64,000 bases of DNA from Rhypophila decipiens (Eukaryota > Ascomycota > Sordariomycetes > Sordariales > Naviculisporaceae): assembly GCA_033297075.1 (NCBI GenBank), contig MU858089.1:124001-188000 (forward strand), written 5' to 3'. Made by a program: the position numbers and the translations under genes. The first letter of the stretch is position 1. Each line of letters begins with the position of its first letter. This document shows, piece by piece, positions 55,201-64,000 of this stretch. The notes beneath the pieces are model-generated. The model was not told where the DNA came from. It worked only from the letters and a program-made list of their open reading frames with translations, and did no database searches.

Positions 55201-55804
55201 TAGTAATGTCGGTGATGACGATGAGGATGTCGAGCTTGGCCGAGGTGTTAGTATAACTGCCGAGAAGCAAAGATCGGCGGCGATGGTTTCGATGGGATCG
55301 CCGGTCAAGTCACCTGGTCTACCAAGCTTGAGCGGAAGGCCAGGCTTGATAGGTGGCGGTCTACGTCTGGTCGAGCCTTCCTCGTCCATTAGAGGGCCGC
55401 CATCGGAAGCAGATGTTATGAGCATCAATACGGTGGATTACTGGAAGGAGCGAGTCGGAGCTGTTGGAAAAGCAACCAGTGCAACAGGACTGGGTTCGTC
55501 TGTCATGTCCATTCCTCGGGATATGACTCCTGCTCACGATGAGAGCCATAACACCAATTATTGGAATAAAATCGGCGGGAAAGTGTTTAGTCGTAGCGAC
55601 GGCATGAGCTGGACGGCCGATTTGGGCAGGTCTAGTAATAACGCTCGGGTGAAAAAGCATAGTCGGGGCAAGGGGAGAGGAGGAGGGGGCTCGATCTCGC
55701 GAGTGTCGATTATATCGGAGGGAAAAGACAGGGACGCGGCTGCGGCGGCAAGTCTGGCGAGTGCGAGCAAGTCGAGTGTTGGAGGCTCACATTATTACAT
55801 CTGA
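52226..55804 (+). CDS. AXL2: Cadherin-like polarity protein Axl2
   Basis: Type I membrane protein of the Axl2 (bud-site/polarity) family. Single exon, 1192 aa. The signal peptide lies at about 1-21 (MMASFSVAWILLSLAVRFST). The extracellular part (about 25-455) holds several cadherin-like (CADG) repeats with motifs such as PPAWLSIDSEARRLFGTP, LPAWVSFDPSTLSFSGRTP and IPLWITLDSTSWQIAGTPPE. A Ser/Thr-rich stalk precedes the transmembrane helix NTILLAILLPIFLVVALAII at about 462-487, which is followed by the stop-transfer WWYRRRR. The cytoplasmic tail (about 490-1192) is long, Ser/Arg-rich and probably disordered, with an acidic run DDDDDDD near 850. Two adjacent Met codons start the ORF; either could be used. 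In filamentous fungi this protein marks septation and conidiation sites. Confidence 0.9.
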   Translation: MMASFSVAWILLSLAVRFSTAIPSITFPLNSQVPPVARIGQPFSFVFSESTFTSPFAITYTLANPPAWLSIDSEARRLFGTPQDADVPTGDIVGVPVTLVATDETGSATLDATLVVSRESSPSVQIPIDEQIPQFGVFSSPSSILAPPDAPFSFQVYSDTFSNPSDSILNYYAVTLDHTPLPAWVSFDPSTLSFSGRTPPFESLIQPPQAFSLQLVASDVEGFSAASLDFTIVVGSHMITSAQTVIVLNATVGEPIQYDTLRNQVNVDGQPATPENAVIQSTTNIPLWITLDSTSWQIAGTPPENTETTNFTVTLADRFSDALNITFVLEITGQTHSLLSRDIPIIDITPGEDFSFELGPYLTSPEDTDILVQEHIPSWVRSSQETKVISGSVPITAIDPVIIINIDLRSRSSAITDSVQLTFEVLNALPSSTVVVQPSATSTNSIKAPVSNDSGNSPPRVNTILLAILLPIFLVVALAIILFIWWYRRRREEPAPKRIPRDISGPLPGSFVVTAHGIPGSESYQDIDGKSSRSASANNDTAAAPAHAVDYEKKGPLESRSVYQTAEGELMVRPLSSVRLIPSTERLRAAASNLIAKGRAASQGSRSALSSRRGRPRRANSTLSSISETTSHLLDASFGMIGERRFLELPKHNGSASSFRGDIEINIPALRDPSAPPESAYTGDESNWTDAPYAPSSMGSSHGDGRHSASDISHQGPYSLPLRPASRQGNYPRAPSRNFAWPWAKRPSMRGPRASLFNRNGGGKKQQTSQQASLRSSASIDTFAHRREVRSRGKSPAKSSNRDRDSNTTTGTSFSGISFPQTPILPELPRLPSLIRPVTRRGERYRPDDDDDDDGISIRSSMITGTIRTTTTDVGNRGSTHGRKRAATLEERESIYTANDPVSAGKKKSFVPEHSEWAVTKGHSHDSLGIIYSDLVKRAPFHPSLSALWSSAASTPSKKGKDPTGDDSSAILPRNWASMGNSSPVIKDWGFSSNVGDDDEDVELGRGVSITAEKQRSAAMVSMGSPVKSPGLPSLSGRPGLIGGGLRLVEPSSSIRGPPSEADVMSINTVDYWKERVGAVGKATSATGLGSSVMSIPRDMTPAHDESHNTNYWNKIGGKVFSRSDGMSWTADLGRSSNNARVKKHSRGKGRGGGGSISRVSIISEGKDRDAAAAASLASASKSSVGGSHYYI

Positions 55805-57936
55805 GCTGAGGTTTGAATAGTTTTGGCCAGGTCGTACTACTTCTCCTTTGTCATATTTCGGGTCTATATCATTCTTTGGTGTTCGGGAGGCTACCTTGGA
55901 GTGCTTGGAAAGAAATGTTGTAACATCGTCCATCGGTTCTGTCATTCTAGATGGCGAGTGTGATGATTCCGTGTCTAGGAATAATTCGTGGATACTGGTG
56001 GATTTTGGCAGCTTGTGTCTGACAGCTTGTTCCAGTAATATAGGATTTCATCAATATGTGTAACTTTGACAAGATTGAATAATTGAGCCCGATGTCGTCA
56101 TCCCCATCATTTTGCCCCTGTCGTCTTGTCCAAGCCGGTCTGGCCACCTCTTCTTTCTGATGTGGAGTCTCCAACAAGACGGATACAGCTACACAGCTGT
56201 TGTGACTGTGTAACACAACTCTTTGCCATCCACTCTCCGCCAAGGAAGGAGCTGCACCATCGCTCTTGGGACAGACGGAGGACGGTACGGTATGTCAGGC
56301 TCGATGGAACGGGCTGGACCGTTCGGCAGGTGAGGTGAGGAACGGGTGCCTGGCAGCTATTCCCAGCTGAAGCTTGAGAAGCTACCAAGCCACGTATAAG
56401 CTCCAAGGTATCCATACAATCTGCCCACGGTCAACGACTCAACTGAGATGTTGCTCGCGAGCTCGGGAATGGCTTCAACAGATGTGGCCGATATCGTGTG
56501 ATTCTCGCACAGTGGGGTGACATCATGTTTCCACTCAGAAGGGAGAAATTTGAGTTTACTGGTCCGTCCCGTCTAGGAATGACGCACTGTGGGGTTCACG
56601 GCCACTGACGACTTCCGTTCCTCCCCTGACCTGGATTTTGGTAACACCAGCTGTATTTCCCCGCAGCCCGGGCACTGCCTGTGTGAAGAGGCTGAACTCA
56701 ACCGAGTCTCCAAGTCCTCGCGTGACTTGTTTTCACCAGGGACGCCCTTAATCAGAGGTCCTTATCGAAGTATTAAGATGATGTTTGATGGCGATAGATG
56801 GCGGTGATGTATGTGCTTGTGTTGCCGGATTTACAGTTCATTCTCTAACCTTCTTGAAGAAGAGGCGGTTGTCCACCTGGAGCGGCCTGTGGTTGTTCAA
56901 GTTGTGTACGTACTCCGTGTATGTAATGGATAGAAAATACACCCCACCCTTGTCTTGCCCACCTGATAAGCTGTTCGGCTGCCTCGCAAACCGTATTCGT
57001 ACAGTACCACCATCCCATCATCAGGCTCCAGGGCAACATATCAACAAGCATCGGAAATATCATGAATGGCAGATGAGGCTTCCCTGGGGCCTGATCAAAA
57101 CCTCTGCTCTTTTGTGACCTCGCTGTTGCTTGGTACACGTGATACTCTGGGTTTTGTCTCTAGCCTCACCCTGCTCATGTGGCTCCTTTGAGCTGGCAAG
57201 CTGGGTTCAAGTATACCCTCCGTTGTCTTTGACATAACCACTCTTTGTTGATTCTCTCCGCCGTTCCTTTACGCGGGTACCTTGATCTGGTGATAAAATG
57301 AAGAAGTTCGTGTGCTACTGGAAATGACTGACACTTCGGTCCTATTTGATCGTACTTTTAAACAAGCCGTTGGCAGTTCGTACAGTCCTGAAGTCGCGTG
57401 TCCGTAACAGGTACAATACGGTATCCAGGTAACAAAACGGTTGGGAAGCCTGCTGTCAGCTGCGCGGGGTTCATCGCCACGCCCAAGAGCAGCAGTCAGC
57501 GCCCGCACCAGCCCGGGCCCCGTTCCAGGTTCCTGCTGGCTGGCAACTGTTCCCGCCCCAAAGCCAGAACCCCGCTTCACCACCAGTTTTCTCCATGCAG
57601 GCAGCTCAACCGCCTAACACTAACAGCACAGTGATAGGAAACGTAGGTGAAAGGAAAAAAACACCATCGACATTTCTTTCCGCCAAACACAACGCTCGCA
57701 CACACCATCTTGACGATCTTCTCGACGCCCCCGAAAATTTTTCCTTCCGACGCATTCGCAATCAGGAAGCGGGCAGCGCCAGCGCCTAGGAAAAGTTTAG
57801 CTCGATCCAGCAAGACGATTCTCAAAAGTCCAACTAATCATCACCCGGGCAATTTCGAGCAAAACCCCTCCCCCGCTGGCCATCGCACCGCTGCCCAGTA
57901 GATATCTTCTTGACCAGTCACCCAGAGACCATCATC
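55805..57936. other. 2.1 kb intergenic, AXL2 to PP2C
   Basis: 3' flank of AXL2 and promoter of the PP2C gene. ORFs such as 56845-57138 and 57269-57583 (both minus) have no recognisable content, and no repeat unit is seen. Confidence 0.5.
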
Positions 57937-60271
57937 ATGGGCCAGACTCTTTCTGAGCCCGTCGTCGAAAAGGTATGCCTCAATCCCTTCTTTCCATGGA
58001 ATTTCTGCATTGCGCGGGGCTTCCTAGTCACCGTTACAATCGTCCGTCTTCGCTGGGCTGTACCGCCGCCTGCCGCGCTTCTCCCCGCCGTCGCTGCGGT
58101 CTCATCAGCCTGGCTTCACCGAGGCCTTGCTCGCGTGCCTCCCTTATCTCCTCCGCGCAGTACCACATCACCTCATGCCGATTAAAAGACGATGTGTCGT
58201 TTTCTCGACGTGCACCTGTCTCAATATCGTCGACTATTACCCAAAAATCAAGCTGGCGATTTCCACTGGCAGAGGCTAATCTTACAACTCTGTTACTTAG
58301 GCGTCTGCAAATGGCGAGGATGACCGACTCATTTACGGTGTGTCGGCCATGCAGGGCTGGCGTATAAGCATGGAGGATGCGCATACCACTGTCCTTGATC
58401 TTCTCGCCAACAACCCGGCGGCAGCCAAGGCGCATTCTTCAAGACTCTCCTTCTTTGGTGTCTTTGATGGGCATGGCGGTGATAAAGTCGCACTATTCGC
58501 GGGTGACAATATCCACAACATCATTGCGAAACAAGATACATTCAAGGAGGGCAATTATGAGCAAGCTCTCAAGGACGGCTTTTTGGCGACCGACCGAGCA
58601 ATCCTCAACGGTATGATATCACCGGGCGCCCAGACAAGACTGCGAGCTTCTAGTTCCTTCGGGTCATGAGTGGTCAGACAACTGACTATTCCATTTGGAA
58701 CAGATCCAAAGTACGAGGAAGAAGTTTCCGGCTGTACCGCCTGTGTTGGTTTGATCACAGAAGACAAGATCTACATTGTTTGTCACACAGTAACCCCTCA
58801 CATACAACTCCGAATTTGCTAACCCCAGTTCCAGGCGAATGCAGGAGACTCGAGAAGTGTGTTAGGTGTGAAGGGACGAGCGAAACCCCTGTCTTTTGAC
58901 CACAAGCCGTCGAACGAAGGTGCGCAAAAGACCCCGTGTACTCGCCTTCCTTCTGACTTCTCATACTGACTGGCGATGATTGCGGTCTCCAGGCGAAAAG
59001 GCACGAATCACAGCTGCCGGCGGTTTCGTTGACTTTGGACGCGTGAACGGTAACCTCGCTCTTTCCAGGGCCATCGGCGACTTCGAATTCAAGAAAAGTG
59101 CCGAACTAGCCCCCGAACAGCAAATCGTGACGGCCTACCCCGACGTTGTCGTACACGACCTGGCTGATGATGACGAGTTTCTTGTTATCGCCTGCGACGG
59201 TGAGTTCAAAGCGCTCGGTTGCTGCTATTCAGGGGTTTTATCTAATCCTATTTCATGCAGGTATCTGGGATTGTCAGTCGTCGCAAGCCGTTGTCGAGTT
59301 CGTCAGACGAGGAATCGCGGCGAAGCAGGAGTTGGAGAAGATTTGCGAGAACATGATGGACAACTGCCTCGCATCCAACTCAGAGACGGGCGGCGTAGGC
59401 TGCGATAACATGACCATGATCATAATTGGCTTCCTGAGAGGACGGACTAAGGAACAGTGGTACGAGGAGATCGCTCGGCGGGTTGCCAACGGAGATGGCC
59501 CATGTGCCCCTCCTGAATATGGTAGGGACACACCATCCCCTTGATCTGTCACTGCATTTTCCAAACACCACTTCACTTCACATATCCTACACAGGCTACA
59601 CTTTTTGTTCTTCCCCACGCGCAACATCATCATAGAACGGTTGGCCATCTCACACCATTACCGTGTGTCGCGTTTATATTCTTTCTTGGCGCACTCTTAC
59701 CACCCCTGCATCTCATCCCACTCGCCCGCCATCTTCTTTCCTATTAGCTTAAAGAACCACATGCACACAGAAACGAAATGAGAGGAAAATTTAACTAATA
59801 TGACCTTTTCTTCCGCGTCTTGTTCCAGCTGAATTCCGCGGCCCAGGAGTGCATCATAACTTTGACGACAGTGACAGCGGATATGACGTTGAGGAACAAA
59901 ATAAACAAGGCGGCGGCAGCGCGGGCGGCAAGGGGTTCGGACTGGGAGGGTACAGGGGACGTATCATCTTTTTGGGCGACGGAACCGAGGTGCTCACCGA
60001 CTCGGCCGAGGACGACGACTCTCATATGTTTGACAACTCGGAAGAGGACAAGGACCTCATCAGCCAAGTCGGTGGTGGTGAGGGAGAGAAGAAGGAGTCA
60101 GGATCCAGCGATAAGAAGGAAGCTACCCCGGCCCCGACAGAGGATACGAAGAAAGAGGTCGTCGATGAGAAGACGGCCGAGGCTATCTCTACCACGTTGC
60201 CTGATAAACTGTCCGGCGAAGCAACCGAGGAGTTGAAGGAGAAGGTGGCCAAGAAGGACAGTGATGCGTAG
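57937..60271 (+). CDS. PP2C-type protein phosphatase, Ptc2/Ptc3-like
   Basis: Metal-dependent Ser/Thr phosphatase, the type that turns off stress MAP kinases and checkpoint kinases. Seven exons: 57937-57972, 58301-58610, 58704-58777, 58835-58919, 58993-59199, 59261-59521 and 59829-60271; 471 aa, with all phases consistent. Motifs: [12 protein letters not shown] (N-terminal, myristoylatable Gly2), [34 protein letters not shown] with metal-binding Asp near 65, [81 protein letters not shown] and [15 protein letters not shown]. The C-terminal part is acidic and disordered. The first intron (328 nt) and the sixth (307 nt) are long for this window; the fourth exon is 85 nt. Confidence 0.93.
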
Positions 60272-61330
60272 AGGGAACGCACGGGAAGCATCACAGGAAT
60301 GATGTTTTATGAAAGACCTAGTGCACGGGTGGTGGTAGCATGTTTACTTGTTTCTTTGTCAACTTGAAGGGATATCGAGTCAAGGATGGAAAGGGTTACG
60401 GATGGCCGGGACTCAAGAGCCAGGGGATGTGATGTTGAGAGCACAAATGGCCCAAGCAAGAAGGAAAGAAAGAGGATCGAAAGGTTACCGCCACCCATGA
60501 ACCTACTATTACCATCCCATTTTTTTTCTCTTTTCGTCATCATGGTCTATTCTTTGTTTAGCTTTGTACATTTGCTGCCGGTCGTCTGCTCTAGTTGCTC
60601 TGTTTGTCACCTTTGCTGCCTTTGCTGCCTTTCTCGATATTTTGCCCGTTGCTTGCTCATCATTGCTGTGCTGTCGAGTGCGTATCAACCAAGCAATCAA
60701 TCTCAGCGCCGTCCTTATGCAGCATTATATATACTACTCGACACGTTTCCAGATGGTCGTTCTGTTCCCAGCGACTGGACGACTGGGAAGTGAGCCGAGA
60801 AGTAACGCGGCCAGTGATGAGAGGGCCGGAGACACGAAGCGGCTCCCATATAAGTTGTCATGGAAAACAGGTTTGAAATGAGTGGGATGAGAATGGGTAG
60901 CATGATTTGGAGTGTGATTCCTATGGGCGAACTCATCGTCACCATGACGCCTCAAGTTTTGGGATGGGATCGCTACTGGACCTCAAGGGGCTAGTGGTAC
61001 ATACAGCCACTTCTATTAGAAAATCAAGGCGAGTTTCTCGTCCCATGTTGGCGATGACAGTGCTACATTGAGGGATGATATATCATTTGTGCTCACATGG
61101 GATATGTAGGATTGCAGGATTTTGCTTTCGCTCTTTCTCCTGACGCCGGGTTTGGTGGTGTGCTTTCTCGATTATTTTCCCCTCTCTCTCGTCCTGGGTT
61201 GTTTCAGTGTCGTGGAATATACTTGGCTACCTACCTAGGTCATATCATCAAATACTTAGTTGAACTCTACATCTGCCACCTTTTGGTTGCTTTGGGGTTT
61301 TTCTTCTCAAATCGAATGGTCTTTTGTGTT
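60272..61330. other. Intergenic, 3' of PP2C gene
   Basis: Contains ctttgctgcctttgctgcct and other pyrimidine-rich short repeats near 60600. The small ORFs overlap each other and are not recognised. Confidence 0.5.
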
Positions 61331-61500
61331 CGCCGCCGCTAAAACCACTATATAGCCTTTAATCTAGGCATTTATTCGAGCTAGTCGAGGCATTTATTCG
61401 AGCCAGTGAAGGCATTTATTCGAGGTAGTCGAAGGTATTTATTCAAGACAGTCAAAGGCATTTATTCGAACTAGTCAAGACGGTGGTTTTAGCGGCGGCG
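61331..61500. mobile_element. 170-bp MITE with 8-bp target duplication
   Basis: Perfect 18-bp inverted ends, cgccgccgctaaaaccac at 61331-61348 and its exact complement at 61483-61500. The insertion is flanked by the direct repeat tttgtgtt at 61323-61330 and 61501-61508. An 8-bp duplication is typical of the hAT superfamily, though the terminal bases are not the usual hAT start. The interior is almost entirely the five-unit 22-bp minisatellite at 61365-61479, so the element consists of two ends and a satellite. There is no ORF. Confidence 0.85.
61365..61479. repeat. Minisatellite, five 22-23-bp units
   Basis: Units follow aggcatttattcgag plus (c/g)(t/c)agt(c/g)(a/g). The sequence is the same as the array at 22029-22222 in the other element, at 86-100% by eye between the best units. 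Two units are 23 bp because of an extra a. Confidence 0.9.
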
Positions 61501-62340
61501 TTTGTGTTGAAACTTAGCTGCCTATTTCATCTACCCGACATGGATTTGCGTGTTTGATCCGGCAACGAGGGTATCATGAGTTGTCAAGATGAGCGGTCAC
61601 CGCTGGGAAGTGTGCCAGTCATTCGTTTGGCACCATGTACTCGGTTTACACAAGAGGATGATGCCATATCATATACTTCTCAAAGGACACATCCTCACGC
61701 GTATCACGAGCACAGTCTAGGCATATTAGAAAATCAAGAGGCAAGCAAGTAAATGGCAGGCGTCCTTATTCTTTCAGATGTGATAGATTCCTAGAAGTGT
61801 CCAAGACATAGACTACTGCTACCGTCTTGAAGGTCTACCTACACAGGGGTACAGACAAGCCAGTACTAGGTACTTGTCACTTATCTACCGGTACCATAAC
61901 CGCGAGCAGGGATAAACTCATCGTGTGTTCAAGCTCACTGTTAAGTATGTGGGCAGGAAAGTACCTAGGTTCCCAAGTATTGTCAGATCCCTGACCAGTA
62001 ATGCATGCATCAAAGCTTCGACTAAACCAAATGCTCATATCTACGGCGTATGGAGCAGCATGGATAACTTGTATCCACAAGGACTAGATCGCCTGCCCCT
62101 TACTCCATTCAAAATAAAACTGGTCGATGATGGTTTATTGGCAAACCCCAAGCTCAAAGGCCTCAAAGGTGAGAGTCTATTCATATACGGTGAAGACAAC
62201 GCGGCGAGGTACTCCCGAGCACTAGGCCCAAGAAACCCCGAATTTCGACGCCGGCTGGGTCCATAACCTGGCCTATGAAGTCTAGAAAGTTCCTGGTAGT
62301 GAGCATCAAACGTGTTCGATGAAGGTTCTCTCTTCCTCTC
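61501..62340. other. Intergenic, 3' of Air-type gene
   Basis: 3' flank of the minus-strand zinc-knuckle gene. The ORF at 61925-62266 (plus) is not recognised. Confidence 0.5.
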
Positions 62341-64000
62341 CTAATATCCTCCACGGCCTCCACGGCCTCCACCCTTTCCATGTCTCGGTCTCGGTCGAGA
62401 TCCTCGTCCGGCTTTCGGTCCCGAAGGTGGCGGACCAGAGGGCAAAGGCGGGTTGGCTTTTCCACTATAAAAGCCGCCGCCGCCGCCATTATGCTGACCA
62501 CCTCGCGGTGGGCCTCCGCCTCTGCCGCGATTTCCACCACGGCCGCCCGCATTATTGCTCGAGGAGAAACTGGAAAATGATTTCTTCCCAGGCTGCTGTG
62601 CCTGTGGTCTCTGCGGCAGAGACTGGATACCAGTAATCTGCACTTCATCGTCATCGTCGTCGTCTACCTCAAAATACTCAACATGGCGCTGAGGAACAAT
62701 GCTCCTCCCATTCAGATGAGGCGGTCTGCCCTCTGCAGCAGCCCCACGGATCTGATAGCCAGTACTGGCGCTGTAGCAAATAGCCACGTTTTTACAGCTC
62801 GGATCGACGTAGCATTCCTTAACCGAGGCCGAGGTCAGGCCGTCCTTTTCAGCCTCTGTGACCCACGCCGCGTTGAGTCCGCATTCGGTCCAGTAGTGAC
62901 CCTCGCTGCCACATGTACCGCAGTAGATGGGCAAGGCCTTCACCTTGTGAATACGGCCAGGCGGAGGGTTGAAGGTGCTGCGGAATACCTCGTAGCAAGC
63001 GTCCTCGAGATGGTCCTTGGCGCCGCATCTGGCACAGTCCATCTGGTCCCACGGAAGAGCGAGCTTCTCTGTACAGGTTCCAGCCTCGTGTCCAATCTGT
63101 CTGCACTTGGTGCAACGATGTCTCGTCGGGCACCGGGTATACGGATGCCCCCAGCCAGTGCACCAGCGGCAAGTCAACAGTGGACACTCGCGCGTAGTGT
63201 GGCCGTGGTTGACGCAGTTCAGGCAGAAGACCTCGTTTGGTAGGACACCTGGATAGTAAGCGGCCCGATACTCCAATTCCTCTTCAGCAGACATCAGCTT
63301 GATCGGCTCCGTCGAAGCAGGTATAACAGGAAGTGCTGTGGTAACCTTGGACGGCTCTCTGGTCACGATTGAAGGAAGACGTGAGATGCGATTCCAATTG
63401 AACAAGACCGTGCCGGGCAGCGCCTCTGCGTTCTCGCTCATGGTAACATCCTCGTCCATGGCAGTATTCTCGGCCGGTGAAGGCCCATCTCCACTCGTAG
63501 TAACGGCGGGCGTGCTCGCCTGCTCCCCCTCGCTGACCTCTCCCTCGGACGATGACGACAGAACGATTACCTCACGGGGTTGAGGTGCACTTGTGGAGGG
63601 TGCTTCACCACCGAGGGCCTTGTACAGACGTTCTTTCTGACTGGCAAATGCTCGGAGTGGTATCTTGCAAGCAAGCGTGGTTTTGTTCCTGGAAAGCTTT
63701 ACGGTTGCTATCCATTCGCGGTAAACGCTAGCAACTCGCCATTCCATCTCTCTGTCCATCGGGGGGAGGTTGCTGTTGAGCTTGCCAAACTCATAGAGCC
63801 AGGAGGCGAACCTTTCAACCCAAGGCTCATCGTCCTTCATTGGCAACTCAAAGTTGGCAGAATCAACGGGTGGCGGCAGTGTCCAACCATAGTGGGGGAT
63901 CTTGGGTTCCTCAATTTGGAGTAGCTTCATTTGTTTCCTCAATGTTTTTGCCCCGAGGTTGGAATCCGTAATCGTAAGTTTCTGGCACTTGCTTCTCAGA
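62341..64000 (-). CDS. Zinc-knuckle protein, Air1/Air2-like (partial)
   Basis: RNA-binding protein with the layout of Air1/Air2, which in the TRAMP complex direct nuclear RNAs to polyadenylation and exosome decay. The frame stays open to the end of the window; the Met codons in view are internal (QKLTITDSNLGAKTLRKQMK precedes them), so the 5' end lies outside. At least 552 codons are visible. Five CCHC-type knuckles or knuckle-like units follow each other: CLNCVNHGHTTREC, CRWCTGWGHPYTRC, CTKCRQIGHEAGTC, CARCGAKDHLEDAC and CGTCGSEGHYWTEC. After these come an acidic run (VDDDDDDEVQITG) and a Gly/Arg-rich RGG-like tail (GGRGGNRGRGGGPPRGG) to the stop at 62341-62343. The N-terminal third (PWVERFASWLYEFGKLNSNL) is conserved in filamentous-fungus members. 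It could instead be a general zinc-knuckle protein. Confidence 0.78.
   Translation of the reverse strand, partial: LRSKCQKLTITDSNLGAKTLRKQMKLLQIEEPKIPHYGWTLPPPVDSANFELPMKDDEPWVERFASWLYEFGKLNSNLPPMDREMEWRVASVYREWIATVKLSRNKTTLACKIPLRAFASQKERLYKALGGEAPSTSAPQPREVIVLSSSSEGEVSEGEQASTPAVTTSGDGPSPAENTAMDEDVTMSENAEALPGTVLFNWNRISRLPSIVTREPSKVTTALPVIPASTEPIKLMSAEEELEYRAAYYPGVLPNEVFCLNCVNHGHTTRECPLLTCRWCTGWGHPYTRCPTRHRCTKCRQIGHEAGTCTEKLALPWDQMDCARCGAKDHLEDACYEVFRSTFNPPPGRIHKVKALPIYCGTCGSEGHYWTECGLNAAWVTEAEKDGLTSASVKECYVDPSCKNVAICYSASTGYQIRGAAAEGRPPHLNGRSIVPQRHVEYFEVDDDDDDEVQITGIQSLPQRPQAQQPGKKSFSSFSSSNNAGGRGGNRGRGGGPPRGGQHNGGGGGFYSGKANPPLPSGPPPSGPKAGRGSRPRPRHGKGGGRGGRGGY

Overview
This 64 kb window is nuclear chromosomal DNA of a filamentous ascomycete (Pezizomycotina). 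The evidence is the short introns with GT...AG ends and CTAAC/CTAAT-like branch sites, and a run of fungal core genes: SPT6, a Ste7-type MAPKK, PRP6, BUD32, the glutamate-cysteine ligase modifier subunit, MAF1, AP-1 sigma, CCZ1, EFM6, AXL2, a Ptc-type PP2C and an Air1/2-type zinc-knuckle protein. Gene families alone do not fix class or genus; Sordariomycetes or Leotiomycetes would fit, but I do not claim either. No tRNA, rRNA or CRISPR array was seen.

Layout. 0.8-5.3 kb: SPT6 (minus), then a 2.8 kb gene-free stretch leading into the Ste7-like MAPKK (8.1-9.8 kb). 10.4-10.9 kb: an intact 179-aa ORF that is only the superfamily-3 helicase half of a circular ssDNA virus Rep protein (genomovirus/geminivirus type), i.e. 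an endogenous viral element. After a 3.5 kb gene-free stretch come an F-box/RS-rich protein (14.4-17.4 kb) and PRP6 (18.6-21.5 kb). 21.9-24.8 kb is the repeat-rich part: a 22-bp minisatellite inside an inverted-repeat element, a small Cwh-type gene, a 179-bp TA-flanked MITE and a 556-bp AT-rich element. 25.6-32.1 kb: a dysferlin-domain peroxin/Mug65-like protein, a KH-like/PPR-type organelle protein and a carboxymuconolactone-decarboxylase-like protein. 33.3-40.7 kb: a small membrane protein of unknown function, BUD32 convergent with the GCL modifier subunit, and MAF1. 42.0-51.3 kb: AP-1 sigma, CCZ1, a secreted double-psi-barrel protein and EFM6. 52.2-64 kb: AXL2, the PP2C, a second minisatellite-bearing MITE with a clean 8-bp target duplication, and an Air1/2-type protein cut by the window end.

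The genes are independent housekeeping units, not a biosynthetic or defence cluster. Shared themes are RNA and transcription (SPT6, PRP6, MAF1, AIR, EFM6), membrane traffic (AP-1 sigma, CCZ1, Mug65-like) and signalling or polarity (Ste7, PP2C, AXL2).

The unusual content lies between the genes. It comprises the Rep helicase ORF, two elements sharing a 22-bp minisatellite but with different termini, two further inverted-repeat elements side by side, and a dispersed ~75-bp hairpin repeat at four or more places. Exon boundaries were set by hand from splice sites, reading phase and recognised protein sequence; no alignment was run.
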